In this document: positions 13,072-21,081 of the stretch, in pieces | Numbering within the stretch: position 1 is the stretch's first letter | Layout: each line of letters opens with the position of its first letter | IMG/VR virus record: IMGVR_UViG_3300028400_000030 | Span: 1-23,884 of that record | From: a virus | Direction: 5' to 3' (one strand) | DNA length: 23,884 nucleotides | The notes under the pieces: generated by a model | Databases searched by the model: none | What the model was told of the DNA's origin: nothing | What the model saw: only the letters and a program-made list of their open reading frames with translations | Translations under genes and position numbers: made by a program

Positions 13072-13344
13072 CTATGTTAATTTAATCCAGTTCTTCCATT
13101 TGTCATTTTTTGATGTCAACCGATTAAGAACTGTTTGTCTATTATTAAGATTGTATTCATTCATTATTTCTGTTAAGGATACATATAGCTTTCCATCAAT
13201 CATATACTTAAATTTTACTGTATATTTTAATTGCGGATTACTATATCGTTGAGTTTCAAACCACACATTGCCGGTTCGAAGATTCAATACTGCTGAAATA
13301 TCTTCGTCGCTATTGTGGACAATATCCCAAAATTTAATTTTCAT
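13072..13344 (-). CDS. Hypothetical protein with possible C-terminal HTH, 90 aa
   Basis: The N-terminal half looks beta-rich (LNLRTGNVWFETQRYS, then YTVKFKYMIDGKLYV). The C-terminal part, SLTEIMNEYNLNNRQTVLNR, followed by a Trp-rich end, resembles the short DNA-binding helix-turn-helix modules found beside phage HNH endonucleases, but no HNH motif is present. Its ATG lies within the last 11 nt of the preceding gene. It could be a small DNA-binding protein; confidence in function is low. Confidence 0.6.
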   Translation of the reverse strand: MKIKFWDIVHNSDEDISAVLNLRTGNVWFETQRYSNPQLKYTVKFKYMIDGKLYVSLTEIMNEYNLNNRQTVLNRLTSKNDKWKNWIKLT

Positions 13345-13507
13345 ACAATCTCTCTAATATCTTTAACTTATTTAAGTTTTCTTTATTTGGATTATCTAAG
13401 TATTCTCTATATTGCTCTTGTATTGCTTTATTGTTACTATAAGTAACAACACGAGCATTTTGAATACTTAACAATAAATTATTTGCTTGTTTCAAAGAAT
13501 TCATCAA
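13334..13507 (-). CDS. Hypothetical protein, about 57 aa
   Basis: The frame is open from 13588 (84 aa), but the part before ATG 13507 lies fully within the 151-aa gene and looks like its shadow. I prefer the internal ATG, giving a helical, Asn-rich product (SLKQANNLLLSIQNARVV, then QYREYLDNPNKENLNKLK). It overlaps the upstream gene by 29 nt and the next by 11 nt. No clear ribosome site. Function unknown. Confidence 0.5.
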   Translation of the reverse strand: MMNSLKQANNLLLSIQNARVVTYSNNKAIQEQYREYLDNPNKENLNKLKILERLYEN

Positions 13508-13934
13508 ATAATACTGTTGGGATTTTTGGTCCTTTTTTAACACTTGGTCTTTCACCTCTTTTAGTAATAATAGCGGCATCGGGAACATTTAATTCGCAAA
13601 ATGCACTATTCCAACGATTAATTGTTGACTTTGATGGGTCGGTATATTTGCCTGTAGTAATTTGAGTATAAAGATCGATAATTGCATCTGCTACAGTGTA
13701 AAATGTTTTATCTTTTTTACGATGCTTTTTTAATTCGCGTCCATAAACTAATTTCGATTCAACCGGTAATTCTTCAAAATCAGCAAGCATCTGGTGATAG
13801 TAATCGGATACATATTCGACTAATTTATCGTGTTCTTCTTTTTTGGCACGATAATATTCAGTGATGGCACCTTGAGGTTGATTAGGCCCAGGCTTATCGA
13901 AAGTTTTTATATATTCATAATAAAATGTAAACAT
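13479..13934 (-). CDS. Hypothetical protein, 151 aa
   Basis: Starts behind a near-perfect TTAGGAGG ribosome site. It has an aromatic N-terminus (MFTFYYEYIKTFDKPGPNQP), a charged helical middle with GRELKKHRKKDKTF, and a C-terminal STINRWNSAFCELNVPDAA block followed by a basic linker. The Ser-Thr-Ile-Asn-Arg-Trp stretch could sit in a DNA-binding helix, but I do not recognise a family. The strong ribosome site suggests high expression; it heads a subcluster of small unknown genes. Confidence 0.68.
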   Translation of the reverse strand: MFTFYYEYIKTFDKPGPNQPQGAITEYYRAKKEEHDKLVEYVSDYYHQMLADFEELPVESKLVYGRELKKHRKKDKTFYTVADAIIDLYTQITTGKYTDPSKSTINRWNSAFCELNVPDAAIITKRGERPSVKKGPKIPTVLFDEFFETSK

Positions 13935-14002
13935 TGTTTTTCCTCCTAATTGTATAAAATATTTACCAAAAAGAGGAAAAAATGGGGGTTTAACGGGGGA
14001 TT

Positions 14003-14191
14003 TTAAACCAAAAAGTTATCAAATGTATTTTCTGGATCATATGGTAACGAACCATCAAAACGGAAATGGTATTTTAGCGCATCGGCGCAAACAATATTTT
14101 TGTCGACAATATGACCGTATTTTTCTTTGGCTTCTTTAATGCCGTGGATTTCATTATTGCCACTTTCGGCCGGTTTTAAGGTACCAATCAG
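14003..14191 (-). CDS. Small coding-like frame without a standard start codon
   Basis: The frame is open from 14203 to the stop at 14003-14005 but has no ATG, GTG or TTG; CTG at 14191 is the best alternative. It looks coding: AESGNNEIHGIKEAKEKYG, then CADALKYHFRFDGSLPYDP. It lies in the +1 frame relative to the end of the holin-like gene and overlaps it. It could be made by a rare start or by +1 frameshifting at the CTTAAAACC stretch (about 14172-14180), or an indel may have split one longer gene. A competing ATG at 14154-14152 (TAATG) gives only 26 aa. Confidence 0.4.
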   Translation of the reverse strand: MIGTLKPAESGNNEIHGIKEAKEKYGHIVDKNIVCADALKYHFRFDGSLPYDPENTFDNFLV

Positions 14192-14402
14192 TGACTTTGC
14201 CGGCTAGTCCAAATACAGCTGGTACACTTATTCCAAGGAATCCGCTGACCATAGCAGTTCTTTCATCGGCTGGTAAATTCATATACCATTGGGTTATGTC
14301 AATAATATAATATCCAGCGAAAAATAATATTCCAAATAGGACAATTCGTGGTATTATTCGAAATGCATCAATTATTTCGGCTAATTGCAAATATTTGTTC
14401 AT
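14154..14402 (-). CDS. Holin-like small membrane protein
   Basis: An 82-aa protein with two predicted membrane segments, about residues 20-36 (RIVLFGILFFAGYYIID) and 50-68 (MVSGFLGISVPAVFGLAG), and a basic tail (KTGRKWQ). The N-terminal pattern LAEIIDAFRIIPR, followed by a Trp-containing short loop (QWYMNLPADERTA), recalls small membrane proteins seen near the ejection or lysis genes of marine phages and often labelled holins. Holins time lysis by making holes in the inner membrane. It starts 35 nt inside the end of the glycosyltransferase-like gene. No endolysin is recognisable next to it. Confidence 0.6.
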   Translation of the reverse strand: MNKYLQLAEIIDAFRIIPRIVLFGILFFAGYYIIDITQWYMNLPADERTAMVSGFLGISVPAVFGLAGKVTDWYLKTGRKWQ

Positions 14403-15279
14403 AATTATGTTTTAATATATCATAACAATCATTTATGATTTTAGTTTGTGGAATTTTAGTTAATTTTTGTGCTTCGTTTAATGCTGCTAACCATCTTTCT
14501 TTATTATCACTTATTTCATCGTATGATTCGTCAATAATTCCATTAAAAGTTTTGAAACCGAGCTTTCTAAGATTTTTTAGATAATATTGTCCACTAATTA
14601 CAATAAATAATCTTCCGGCGATTATTGGTTTCACTATTTTTTCAGTAAAGAAACTAAATTCATTTATTGCAAATGTTTCGGGTATAATTGAAAATGCAGC
14701 TTTATCGTAAATCTTTTTTGGTAATACCTGGCTTGGTAACATTCTATGATTATTATAAATTACCATATTATTATCAATTATAATATCATTTTCCCAATAT
14801 TCATTTTTTTGAACTACTTCATTATTAACTGATTGCATTTGTAAAAAAGGTGTTTCAAAAACCTTATCTCTGAATTTATTTATATTTGCACATATAAAAA
14901 GTCTATGTTGTTTAATTGTTCCATACATTACTTCAAAATAATATGGTTTCTCATGAGTATCAATTGTTGTGAAATTATTATAATATGATGCTGTTGTTTT
15001 AATCCAATAATTATTATTAATCAAAGTAGATTTAGTTGATTCATTTATTATACCTGGAATATAATAAGTATATTCTGGTTTATCGTTTGCTTTTATAAAT
15101 TCATAAATGTCAGGCCTTAATTCAATTGAATGAAATTCAATTGGAGTGGATATTTTGTCAATTAATGGTTGAGTTATTGATGCAGGATATTCGGGTTTAA
15201 AATGAATAACTGCTGACGAATAATCAGCAGTTATTTTTTTAGTATCATTTGGTAGATAACAGTTATAAGTATAAATCAT
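14368..15279 (-). CDS. Glycosyltransferase-like phage protein
   Basis: A 303-aa protein with a C-terminal block seen in many phage and viral glycosyltransferase-like proteins. SIIPETFAINEFSFFTEKIVKP (split here at FTEKIVKP) is near residues 197-218, followed by LFIVISG, LKNLRKLGFKTF and DESYDEI. The E-T...F-F-T-E-K...P spacing resembles the nucleotide-sugar binding end of fucosyltransferase-type enzymes. The N-terminal half is beta/aromatic and unassigned. It overlaps the 87-aa gene by ATGA. Likely modifies a virion protein or a host surface glycan; substrate unknown. Confidence 0.55.
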   Translation of the reverse strand: MIYTYNCYLPNDTKKITADYSSAVIHFKPEYPASITQPLIDKISTPIEFHSIELRPDIYEFIKANDKPEYTYYIPGIINESTKSTLINNNYWIKTTASYYNNFTTIDTHEKPYYFEVMYGTIKQHRLFICANINKFRDKVFETPFLQMQSVNNEVVQKNEYWENDIIIDNNMVIYNNHRMLPSQVLPKKIYDKAAFSIIPETFAINEFSFFTEKIVKPIIAGRLFIVISGQYYLKNLRKLGFKTFNGIIDESYDEISDNKERWLAALNEAQKLTKIPQTKIINDCYDILKHNYEQIFAISRNN

Positions 15280-15539
15280 AAAAGTGTATTAATGCCACGC
15301 AATATCTTATTAATCATTTTCTTTTCTATTTTTTGTCGATCAATAATAGCATTCCAGTATGCATTTTTTGATAAAGTTAATTTATATTTATATCTGGTAA
15401 AATCATCTGGGCTCATATCAACGCCAGGATTTATTTTTATAAATGATTCATAATCTGGAAAATCCTTTGTAATTTCGAACATGTCATTAACATATTGTAA
15501 ATATTTTTCGTACTGGTTATTAAATTCTTGTTCGGTCAT
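15276..15539 (-). CDS. Hypothetical protein, 87 aa
   Basis: An acidic N-terminal half with aromatic residues (FNNQYEKYLQYVNDMFEI) and a helical C-terminus with NAYWNAIIDRQKIEKKM. The stop TGA overlaps the next gene's ATG, so it is coupled to the glycosyltransferase-like gene. It lies 4 nt after the ejection-protein gene, with AAGGAA as ribosome site. No recognised domain. Confidence 0.62.
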   Translation of the reverse strand: MTEQEFNNQYEKYLQYVNDMFEITKDFPDYESFIKINPGVDMSPDDFTRYKYKLTLSKNAYWNAIIDRQKIEKKMINKILRGINTLL

Positions 15540-15543
15540 ATCT

Positions 15544-16881
15544 TTATTTTCCTTTATTTCTTGTAATTTGTACAGGTTTTTTCATTGACTTGCGTCGAAG
15601 AAAATCATCTCTTTTTGCTTTTTTAATGATTCTTTCAGTTACTGATTTTTCTTTTTTTAATAATTCTTCTTCGGCTTTTTTCATTGCTTTTTGTTCATTT
15701 TTTGATTTTTTACCTTTAATTAATTGTTTTTTAATTAAATTAGTAATAATACGAACAGCTCTTTGTGATGCCCAACCACCTAGACCTGGTAATGTTATGT
15801 GGCCAAGGATACTTGCAACCGCTTCGTTTTTATTTTGTGGTAAAATTTCTTTTGCAACTTTTTTAACTAATGCAACAGTTCGACCATCGCCGAATGGCAC
15901 TTTTACACTTTTAGATATTTTTTTAGCTAATATATCATATTGTTTATCTAATATTTTATTTCCCGCGGCGGCACCTTTAACTAATCCAACAGTTAATGCA
16001 CCAGTAGCTGCACCAGTAGCGGTATCTTTAGCAAATTCACCTACTTCGCCTCGAGTTAAATCAGCTCTAGATTTACCAGCAGCATAGGTACCTCCAGCGG
16101 CACCAGTAGCTAAAGCACTTTTTAGTGATGCACCAGCAGCTTTTGATGCTATACCGCCAGGTATCGCAGAAGTAGCAATAGCACCAGTAACTTCACCAGC
16201 AAGATATGAGTCTGGATTATCTACCTCAGCACGAGCAATATTATCTCTTTCGTCATCTCTTACTTTACGATATTCAGATAGATATTCATCTAATTGATCA
16301 TTAGCAACACGACGAACAAAAGTTTTAAGTGCTGGTATTGCAAGACCTATTGGCCCACTTACAACTGCTAATACATCTGATGGATTCATATCTTTGAGAT
16401 CAACTCCAGCTTTAGCTATTGCTTTTAATTCATCAGAAAAACCAAATGTTGCTCCTTGTTGGAAACCAATCCAAGCTGATTCAAGGGTACTCATTGGATC
16501 TTTATATTTTCCTTTAAGTACTTCAGCTTTTTCAAGAATTGATTTAGCTGTTTCTAGATCGTTAGAATTACGAGCAGCAACAAACTCACCTTTTAGATAA
16601 TCAATATATTCAGGAATCGACAACCCAAGAGATTCGGCTTCACTTAATGCAGTATTATATACTTCTTTGCCGCGGTCTGATAATGTCTCTAGACTTACTT
16701 CTGGTTTTGGTGTTTCGGGTGGTAAAACTTCTGGTTTTTTTAATTGTTCTGCTTCTTGCAAAATTTGTTCAGCAGTATCTAAATCACCATTTTGTCTTGC
16801 TGTTTGATAGCGTTCTTTTAATTGTTGTCGTAATGCATCTACATCAACCTTGCCATTTGAAGGGTTTATTGATGGTTCCAT
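15544..16881 (-). CDS. DNA ejection (internal virion) protein with Gly/Ala membrane-active segments
   Basis: A 445-aa protein. The N-terminal 115 residues hold two copies of a helical repeat, about residues 15-45 (ERYQTARQNGDLDTAEQIL) and 84-115 (EFVAARNSNDLETAKSIL). The middle has long glycine- and alanine-rich hydrophobic stretches (GEVTGAIATSAIPGGIASK; TGAATGALTVGLVKGAAAG) that can enter membranes. The C-terminus is very basic (KKAEEELLKKEKSVTERI). This plan is typical of podovirus ejection proteins, such as P22 gp16 or gp20, which form the trans-envelope channel for DNA. It is third in a row of such genes. Confidence 0.7.
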   Translation of the reverse strand: MEPSINPSNGKVDVDALRQQLKERYQTARQNGDLDTAEQILQEAEQLKKPEVLPPETPKPEVSLETLSDRGKEVYNTALSEAESLGLSIPEYIDYLKGEFVAARNSNDLETAKSILEKAEVLKGKYKDPMSTLESAWIGFQQGATFGFSDELKAIAKAGVDLKDMNPSDVLAVVSGPIGLAIPALKTFVRRVANDQLDEYLSEYRKVRDDERDNIARAEVDNPDSYLAGEVTGAIATSAIPGGIASKAAGASLKSALATGAAGGTYAAGKSRADLTRGEVGEFAKDTATGAATGALTVGLVKGAAAGNKILDKQYDILAKKISKSVKVPFGDGRTVALVKKVAKEILPQNKNEAVASILGHITLPGLGGWASQRAVRIITNLIKKQLIKGKKSKNEQKAMKKAEEELLKKEKSVTERIIKKAKRDDFLRRKSMKKPVQITRNKGK

Positions 16882-16883
16882 AT

Positions 16884-18257
16884 TTAACTCCCGAACACAT
16901 CAGCAGCTCGTTGATCAAGTGCTTCAACATTATCATCCGGTGATGGACCTAACGGTACTTTACCTTTATTAAGCAAATTTAAATATCTATCGGTTGTAAC
17001 AAAACCACGCTTTTTATATTCTTTTGCTTCTTTTTTAGGAACAATTATTGGTTTTGTACCAACTGGTTTATTTGGATCAAAAAGAACTACTGAATTATAA
17101 ATTGATGATTTGAAACCATCGAGTGTATTCCATTTCTGTATATATGCTTCTTTTTCTTTTAGATAACGATCACGCTTAACACCAGCAGCTAGAGATGCAA
17201 CTAATAAAGTGCGGTTTGCTTCATCATCAGCGGTGATCGATGGTACTGTGATATCTAATGCTTCTCTTTCAGCATCTGAATCAATTGCGCGAGCACCAGC
17301 TTCTTTAGCAAATTCTTTAACAGTATTAAGACGAATTTTCATAAAAGTCTTATGTAATTTTTCGGTTGGTTCACTAATTGCTTTAGTTCTGCCGCCGAAG
17401 GTAACAATCCAACCTGTACCGCCAGTAGATGTATTACTATATTGTTCAAATTGTTTTAATGCTTCGGCAGTATCATTAACTAACATATCGGTTTGTTGGA
17501 TTGTTTCTTGTCGTTCGTTGGCTTTTTTAAGAAGTTCTTCACCTTCTTTTTCTCTAGCTTTTAATTGAATTCGATTTTTAATTTCTCGTGGTTTACCTAG
17601 ATCATATGTCTCGCCGAGGTCATTTTTGAATGGTGTCCAAATTTTTGGTTCTTCTATTGTTGTATCTTCAGGTAAACCGCCTTCTTTTAATGGCCCAATA
17701 GGTAAATCATTTTCACTTTGTTTAGATGACTTAGCGCCGGCAGAAGTATTAGAGAATGGACGATCAACTTCATATCGATCTCTATTAGCAAGTAATTCAG
17801 ATTCTGGTACATAAACATTCTTGCCAGTCTTAATATCATAGGCTTTATATACTTTATCTCTTGGTGCTGGCCCCGGTGATTCAAGCCAGCCGCGAGATTG
17901 TAGATATTGAGTCATACCTTGAAATGCAAGTAACTGATCCGAAGGATTAAGATTCAGAAACTTTTTAGTTGCGGTCATATCTCGTCCGGCATTTTCTTGT
18001 TCTATAATATACTCTTGTAATGCCTTTTGTCTTTCTTGATATGGCAAATGTGCAAATTGGGCAACATCACCATAATTTCTTAAAAGTTTATTTTTATCTT
18101 TAAGTATTGCAAGAGCTTCTTGTTTTGATTCAAGAGTAATATCGTTTTCTTTTATTGATTGTTTGTTTTGTTTAATTTCTTGTCCAAAACGAATACCTCG
18201 AGCAAAACTAAGTGCTGGCCCTTCGTTTTTAATTGTATAATCAAATGGTTGTGGCAT
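16884..18257 (-). CDS. Internal virion / DNA ejection protein, 457 aa
   Basis: A long, hydrophilic, mainly helical protein. It begins MPQPFDYTIKNEGPALSFAR, with a Pro-Phe and Ala-Phe pattern shared by many podovirus ejection proteins, followed by a Gln/Lys coiled coil (FGQEIKQNKQSIKEN). A long helix with EEGEELLKKANERQETIQQ-type charge lies near the middle. The C-terminal part has FVTTDRYLNLLNKGK. It sits between two other ejection-type genes, starting 12 nt after the first. Probably the gp20-like partner; identified by context more than by motif. Confidence 0.65.
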   Translation of the reverse strand: MPQPFDYTIKNEGPALSFARGIRFGQEIKQNKQSIKENDITLESKQEALAILKDKNKLLRNYGDVAQFAHLPYQERQKALQEYIIEQENAGRDMTATKKFLNLNPSDQLLAFQGMTQYLQSRGWLESPGPAPRDKVYKAYDIKTGKNVYVPESELLANRDRYEVDRPFSNTSAGAKSSKQSENDLPIGPLKEGGLPEDTTIEEPKIWTPFKNDLGETYDLGKPREIKNRIQLKAREKEGEELLKKANERQETIQQTDMLVNDTAEALKQFEQYSNTSTGGTGWIVTFGGRTKAISEPTEKLHKTFMKIRLNTVKEFAKEAGARAIDSDAEREALDITVPSITADDEANRTLLVASLAAGVKRDRYLKEKEAYIQKWNTLDGFKSSIYNSVVLFDPNKPVGTKPIIVPKKEAKEYKKRGFVTTDRYLNLLNKGKVPLGPSPDDNVEALDQRAADVFGS

Positions 18258-18269
18258 TATATTTCTCCA

Positions 18270-19094
18270 TTAATCTTTTGTTCCGTAATATATTCCAGCC
18301 AAAGTAGTTAAATTATTAATACCTGATTGCCACGCAGCGGCTCTTCCTAATGCGCCGCCGGCTTGTGCTTGACCAGCCTGTGTATATGAATTTGCAATCT
18401 GTCTACTAGATTCTAAACTTGCACCGGATAAAGCGCCGCCGGCTCTCAATCCAATATCTGTAATACCAGCAACTCTATTATAATAATTACCAAAATCTTG
18501 TAATGCAAGGCCTTGATTAAATTCACTAATTGCTTTCAATCTACTACCTCCGCCGCGGCCGGTAGCTGCAACATTATTTTCAATACCGCGCATTCCTTGT
18601 GATCTTAACCAAGCAACACCAGGGCTTTCTTGATATGATTCATACGCAGCTTTTTGTGCGTCAGGACCATATAAACCAAGCAATTCTTGCTGTAATTGAA
18701 GACTTGATTTTGGTTGCATTCTATATGCCGCTATATCACGATTATATCTCTCTAATGCAGCCTGATATTTTTGTTGTGCTGTTTTACGATTTGGATTTAT
18801 AATTTGTACCGAATGAGCAAATCGTCCGGTACCTTCTTTCTTAGTAATATATGATGGATCATCAGTAAAATCACTCAGAACTGGTTTCTTTGGCATATTC
18901 ATTTGTCCAGCACCAGTTGCAGCCGAAATAAATGGCATTAAAATATCTTTATTTTCGCGATATATTGCTTTTTGCACTTCAGCTGAATTTTTTGCGGCTT
19001 CTACTTGTGCATCTGACGCATCAGATGCAGCATCACTTGACATTTTAGCGCCAGCAACTGTTGCTAAAGCTACCGCAGCATATCCCCATGGCAT
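18270..19094 (-). CDS. DNA transfer / ejection protein, P22 gp7-like
   Basis: A 274-aa protein. It begins with a hydrophobic Ala-rich segment (GYAAVALATVAGAKMSSDAA), then a helix of Ala/Glu. The region PGVAWLRSQGMRGIENNVAA, followed by TGRGGGSRLKAISEFNQGLA, and DFGNYYNRVAGI (about residues 160-215) is a conserved block of phage DNA-transfer proteins carried inside the head. In P22-type phages such proteins leave the virion with the DNA and help it cross the cell envelope. The 2OG-oxygenase gene ends 2 nt before its start. Confidence 0.75.
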   Translation of the reverse strand: MPWGYAAVALATVAGAKMSSDAASDASDAQVEAAKNSAEVQKAIYRENKDILMPFISAATGAGQMNMPKKPVLSDFTDDPSYITKKEGTGRFAHSVQIINPNRKTAQQKYQAALERYNRDIAAYRMQPKSSLQLQQELLGLYGPDAQKAAYESYQESPGVAWLRSQGMRGIENNVAATGRGGGSRLKAISEFNQGLALQDFGNYYNRVAGITDIGLRAGGALSGASLESSRQIANSYTQAGQAQAGGALGRAAAWQSGINNLTTLAGIYYGTKD

Positions 19095-19095
19095 A

Positions 19096-19668
19096 TTACT
19101 TTTCTCCTTTAATACATACTATCATTGCTATTCTATCTTTGGTACTATTATTTTTTACCCAATGAATATACGAATTATCAAATTTATAAACTTCGCCTTC
19201 GTTTGGTTTTATAACTCCATCAATAAAATAAAATTCTGCACCTTTATCATTTTGAATAGGAACAAAATATTTGTCATAATATTCGGCGTGCCAGCCACTA
19301 TCTGTGTGTGGATATACCTGACCACCTGGTGGTAATTTAGTAATCAATACACCACCTAATTCTTTACCATTAACAAATTTCATAATATCAGTTACTGGCT
19401 CTATTACTTCCGGAATCTTACTTGCAATAGGATACCAAATACTTCTATGTTTATCTGCAAATTCACTAAAAGGTTTTTCACCTCTTTCAAATGGTGTAAT
19501 ATCGTTATATCTGACCCAAATATCAGTAACTTCTCTATGTGGTGATTGATCATGTGCAGTTCTATGTTTATATTCACCAAAATATTCGGGATGTTTAACT
19601 AAATTTTTTCTTAAAGGTTCTACATTTACCGTTAAATCAATCTTTTCAAAAGATTTTACCACCTTCAC
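19096..19668 (-). CDS. 2-oxoglutarate/Fe(II)-dependent oxygenase
   Basis: A 190-aa double-stranded beta-helix enzyme starting with GTG 19668 behind GGAGA. The iron triad is visible: H121 and D123 in YPHTDSGWHAEYYD, then H169 in SYIHWV. R179 in KDRIAM is placed to bind 2-oxoglutarate. The sequence between (VYKFDNSYIHWVKN) is of the aspartyl/asparaginyl hydroxylase or prolyl hydroxylase type. It hydroxylates a protein or small molecule. It lies between virion genes and overlaps the sulfotransferase-like gene by 23 nt, so it may modify virion proteins, but the substrate is unknown. Confidence 0.85.
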   Translation of the reverse strand: MKVVKSFEKIDLTVNVEPLRKNLVKHPEYFGEYKHRTAHDQSPHREVTDIWVRYNDITPFERGEKPFSEFADKHRSIWYPIASKIPEVIEPVTDIMKFVNGKELGGVLITKLPPGGQVYPHTDSGWHAEYYDKYFVPIQNDKGAEFYFIDGVIKPNEGEVYKFDNSYIHWVKNNSTKDRIAMIVCIKGEK

Positions 19669-20158
19669 TCTCCACTAATTGTTCATAACTTTCGATATCT
19701 ATTTCGTATGGCTCTTTTACTTGTATATTTAGCCCTTTTAATACTTCAGCCCGTTCACCATCAAAAGGTATATCAGTTACATAAGTCCAAATAGTTTCGA
19801 GATTGATGTCAATATCATGAAAAGGAATATGCAAACCTTTAATATTATCAAGTCTTTTCTTCCATTTAATTATATCAGTAGTGATATCTGTTCCGTATGT
19901 TTGTCTTGCATACTCAATTGCTGGTTCAACATCGTTATCAATTACAATTATTTTAGTGTTTGAAAACAAATATTTTTCGAAATTAAATTGATATAAACCA
20001 GTATTTGCATCGCCAATATTCTTACCTAATTTCAAAAAATAATCTTTTAGTGTTTTACATCCATTTAACCCTTCATGATAACAAAACAAACCGTCATATG
20101 ATAGGAAATTTGATAACCAGGCAGTTCTACTTCTTGGTAATCCCATTATAATAAACAT
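19646..20158 (-). CDS. Sulfotransferase-like P-loop protein
   Basis: A 170-aa protein that begins with a P-loop-like GLPRSRTAWLSNFL, the 5'-phosphosulfate binding loop of sulfotransferases (PAPS as donor). A conserved hydrophobic segment, NTKIIVIDNDVEPAIEYARQ, follows near residue 70. The enzyme is shorter than typical cellular sulfotransferases (250-300 aa) but matches small phage forms. The start ATG adjoins the stop of the 69-aa gene. Paired with the oxygenase by a 23-nt overlap. Target unknown; it may act on surface glycans or virion proteins. Confidence 0.72.
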   Translation of the reverse strand: MFIIMGLPRSRTAWLSNFLSYDGLFCYHEGLNGCKTLKDYFLKLGKNIGDANTGLYQFNFEKYLFSNTKIIVIDNDVEPAIEYARQTYGTDITTDIIKWKKRLDNIKGLHIPFHDIDINLETIWTYVTDIPFDGERAEVLKGLNIQVKEPYEIDIESYEQLVESEGGKIF

Positions 20159-20368
20159 TTAATACCTCCCAAATCGAGGACCATAAAATAAAAATGGATT
20201 TCTTAAATATCCAAATGGTTGCTGTAAATTTACTGATTGTTGATTTTCTGTAAATCGAGGGAACATAATCAATTGTGGTTCAGGTGCAATTGATTTATTA
20301 CGAGGCATTTCGTTTATCGTTACTGGTAATAGTCTTGAACTAAATCTATTATTATAGAACATTATCAT
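20159..20368 (-). CDS. Hypothetical small protein, 69 aa
   Basis: A proline-, phenylalanine- and arginine-rich product (FYNNRFSSRLLPVTINEM, later NPFLFYGPRFGRY) without regular helix or membrane segment. The start is ATG 20368 or ATG 20362. It overlaps the fibre gene upstream by 4 nt and abuts the sulfotransferase-like gene. Probably a minor virion or fibre-associated protein; unknown. Confidence 0.6.
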   Translation of the reverse strand: MIMFYNNRFSSRLLPVTINEMPRNKSIAPEPQLIMFPRFTENQQSVNLQQPFGYLRNPFLFYGPRFGRY

Positions 20369-21081
20369 CTTATCCCAACAACAACTTCAATAACTGCATC
20401 ACCTTCGGAATCTTCAAGTGCTTTTCCAATTACAGAACCAAGTTTTGGATTTTCTTCGGCTCGAGCGCCACCTTTACCGTCGGCAACGAGCATATCACCT
20501 TTCTTAATTGTTCCGCTAACTTTACAAGGAACGCGACCTTGCAATGCAACCGGAATACCATCAGCATTACTATTCATTAGATATGCCGGGTTAGTTGAAA
20601 CAACACCAGCTACACGAGTATCCATATCTGTTAGACAGCGTGTTATTTCTGCTGATCCCCCAAATGATACAACAGTGCCTGGTTCGATATTTTCATCGGC
20701 TACATAAATTTCAGCTAAGTCAGCGTATTGTGCTGTAGTTGCTTCACCTTGAAATAAAACACTATATACATTATTATATCTATAAGTTGGATTACCTAGA
20801 TCAATTGTTGCATCAGTGGTTGGCATTATATTGCCACTATGTGTATCATTTACATCACTACGCAAAAATGATGTTGCTTCTAACCCATCAACTGTATCGG
20901 CATCTAATCCACTACCTGGACCTTCAACAACATCAAATACACCATTATCAGATAAAGTCAATTGGTTACCGGCAGTATATGATAAATTTTGTAATTCTTC
21001 AAACAGTTTTTGATATTGGTGAATAATTGAATTTGCATCAATTAATGGTACATCTCGTCTTGGTGGTATAATTCGTGACAT
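20365..21081 (-). CDS. Fibre/appendage protein with autoproteolytic-type C-terminal domain
   Basis: A 238-aa protein. The N-terminal 40 residues are helical. Residues about 55-110 follow the phage fibre pattern GLDADTVDGLEATSFLR and TIDLGNPTYRYNNVY. The C-terminal 130 residues (YADLAEIYVADENIEPGTVV, later VAGVVSTNPAYLMN, GRVPCKVSGTIKKGDMLV) match a domain common on cyanophage and other marine phage fibres, related to the peptidase_G2/intramolecular chaperone type. That domain can trimerise and in some families is cut off after folding. Its ATG overlaps the gp10-like stop as TAATG. Confidence 0.78.
   Translation of the reverse strand: MSRIIPPRRDVPLIDANSIIHQYQKLFEELQNLSYTAGNQLTLSDNGVFDVVEGPGSGLDADTVDGLEATSFLRSDVNDTHSGNIMPTTDATIDLGNPTYRYNNVYSVLFQGEATTAQYADLAEIYVADENIEPGTVVSFGGSAEITRCLTDMDTRVAGVVSTNPAYLMNSNADGIPVALQGRVPCKVSGTIKKGDMLVADGKGGARAEENPKLGSVIGKALEDSEGDAVIEVVVGIR

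Noticed and set aside
13508-13588. N-terminal extension MFPMPLLLLKE of the 13334 gene
   Set aside because: Wholly inside the 151-aa gene in another frame and without a ribosome site; the internal ATG at 13507 is more economical.
15590-16087. 165-aa + strand ORF
   Set aside because: Shadow of the ejection protein. Its Phe/Ser-rich start and Ala/Pro-rich part mirror the Lys-rich and Gly/Ala-rich opposite strand.
17687-17884. 65-aa - strand ORF inside the 457-aa gene
   Set aside because: Alternative frame of a long coherent gene; no independent signal.
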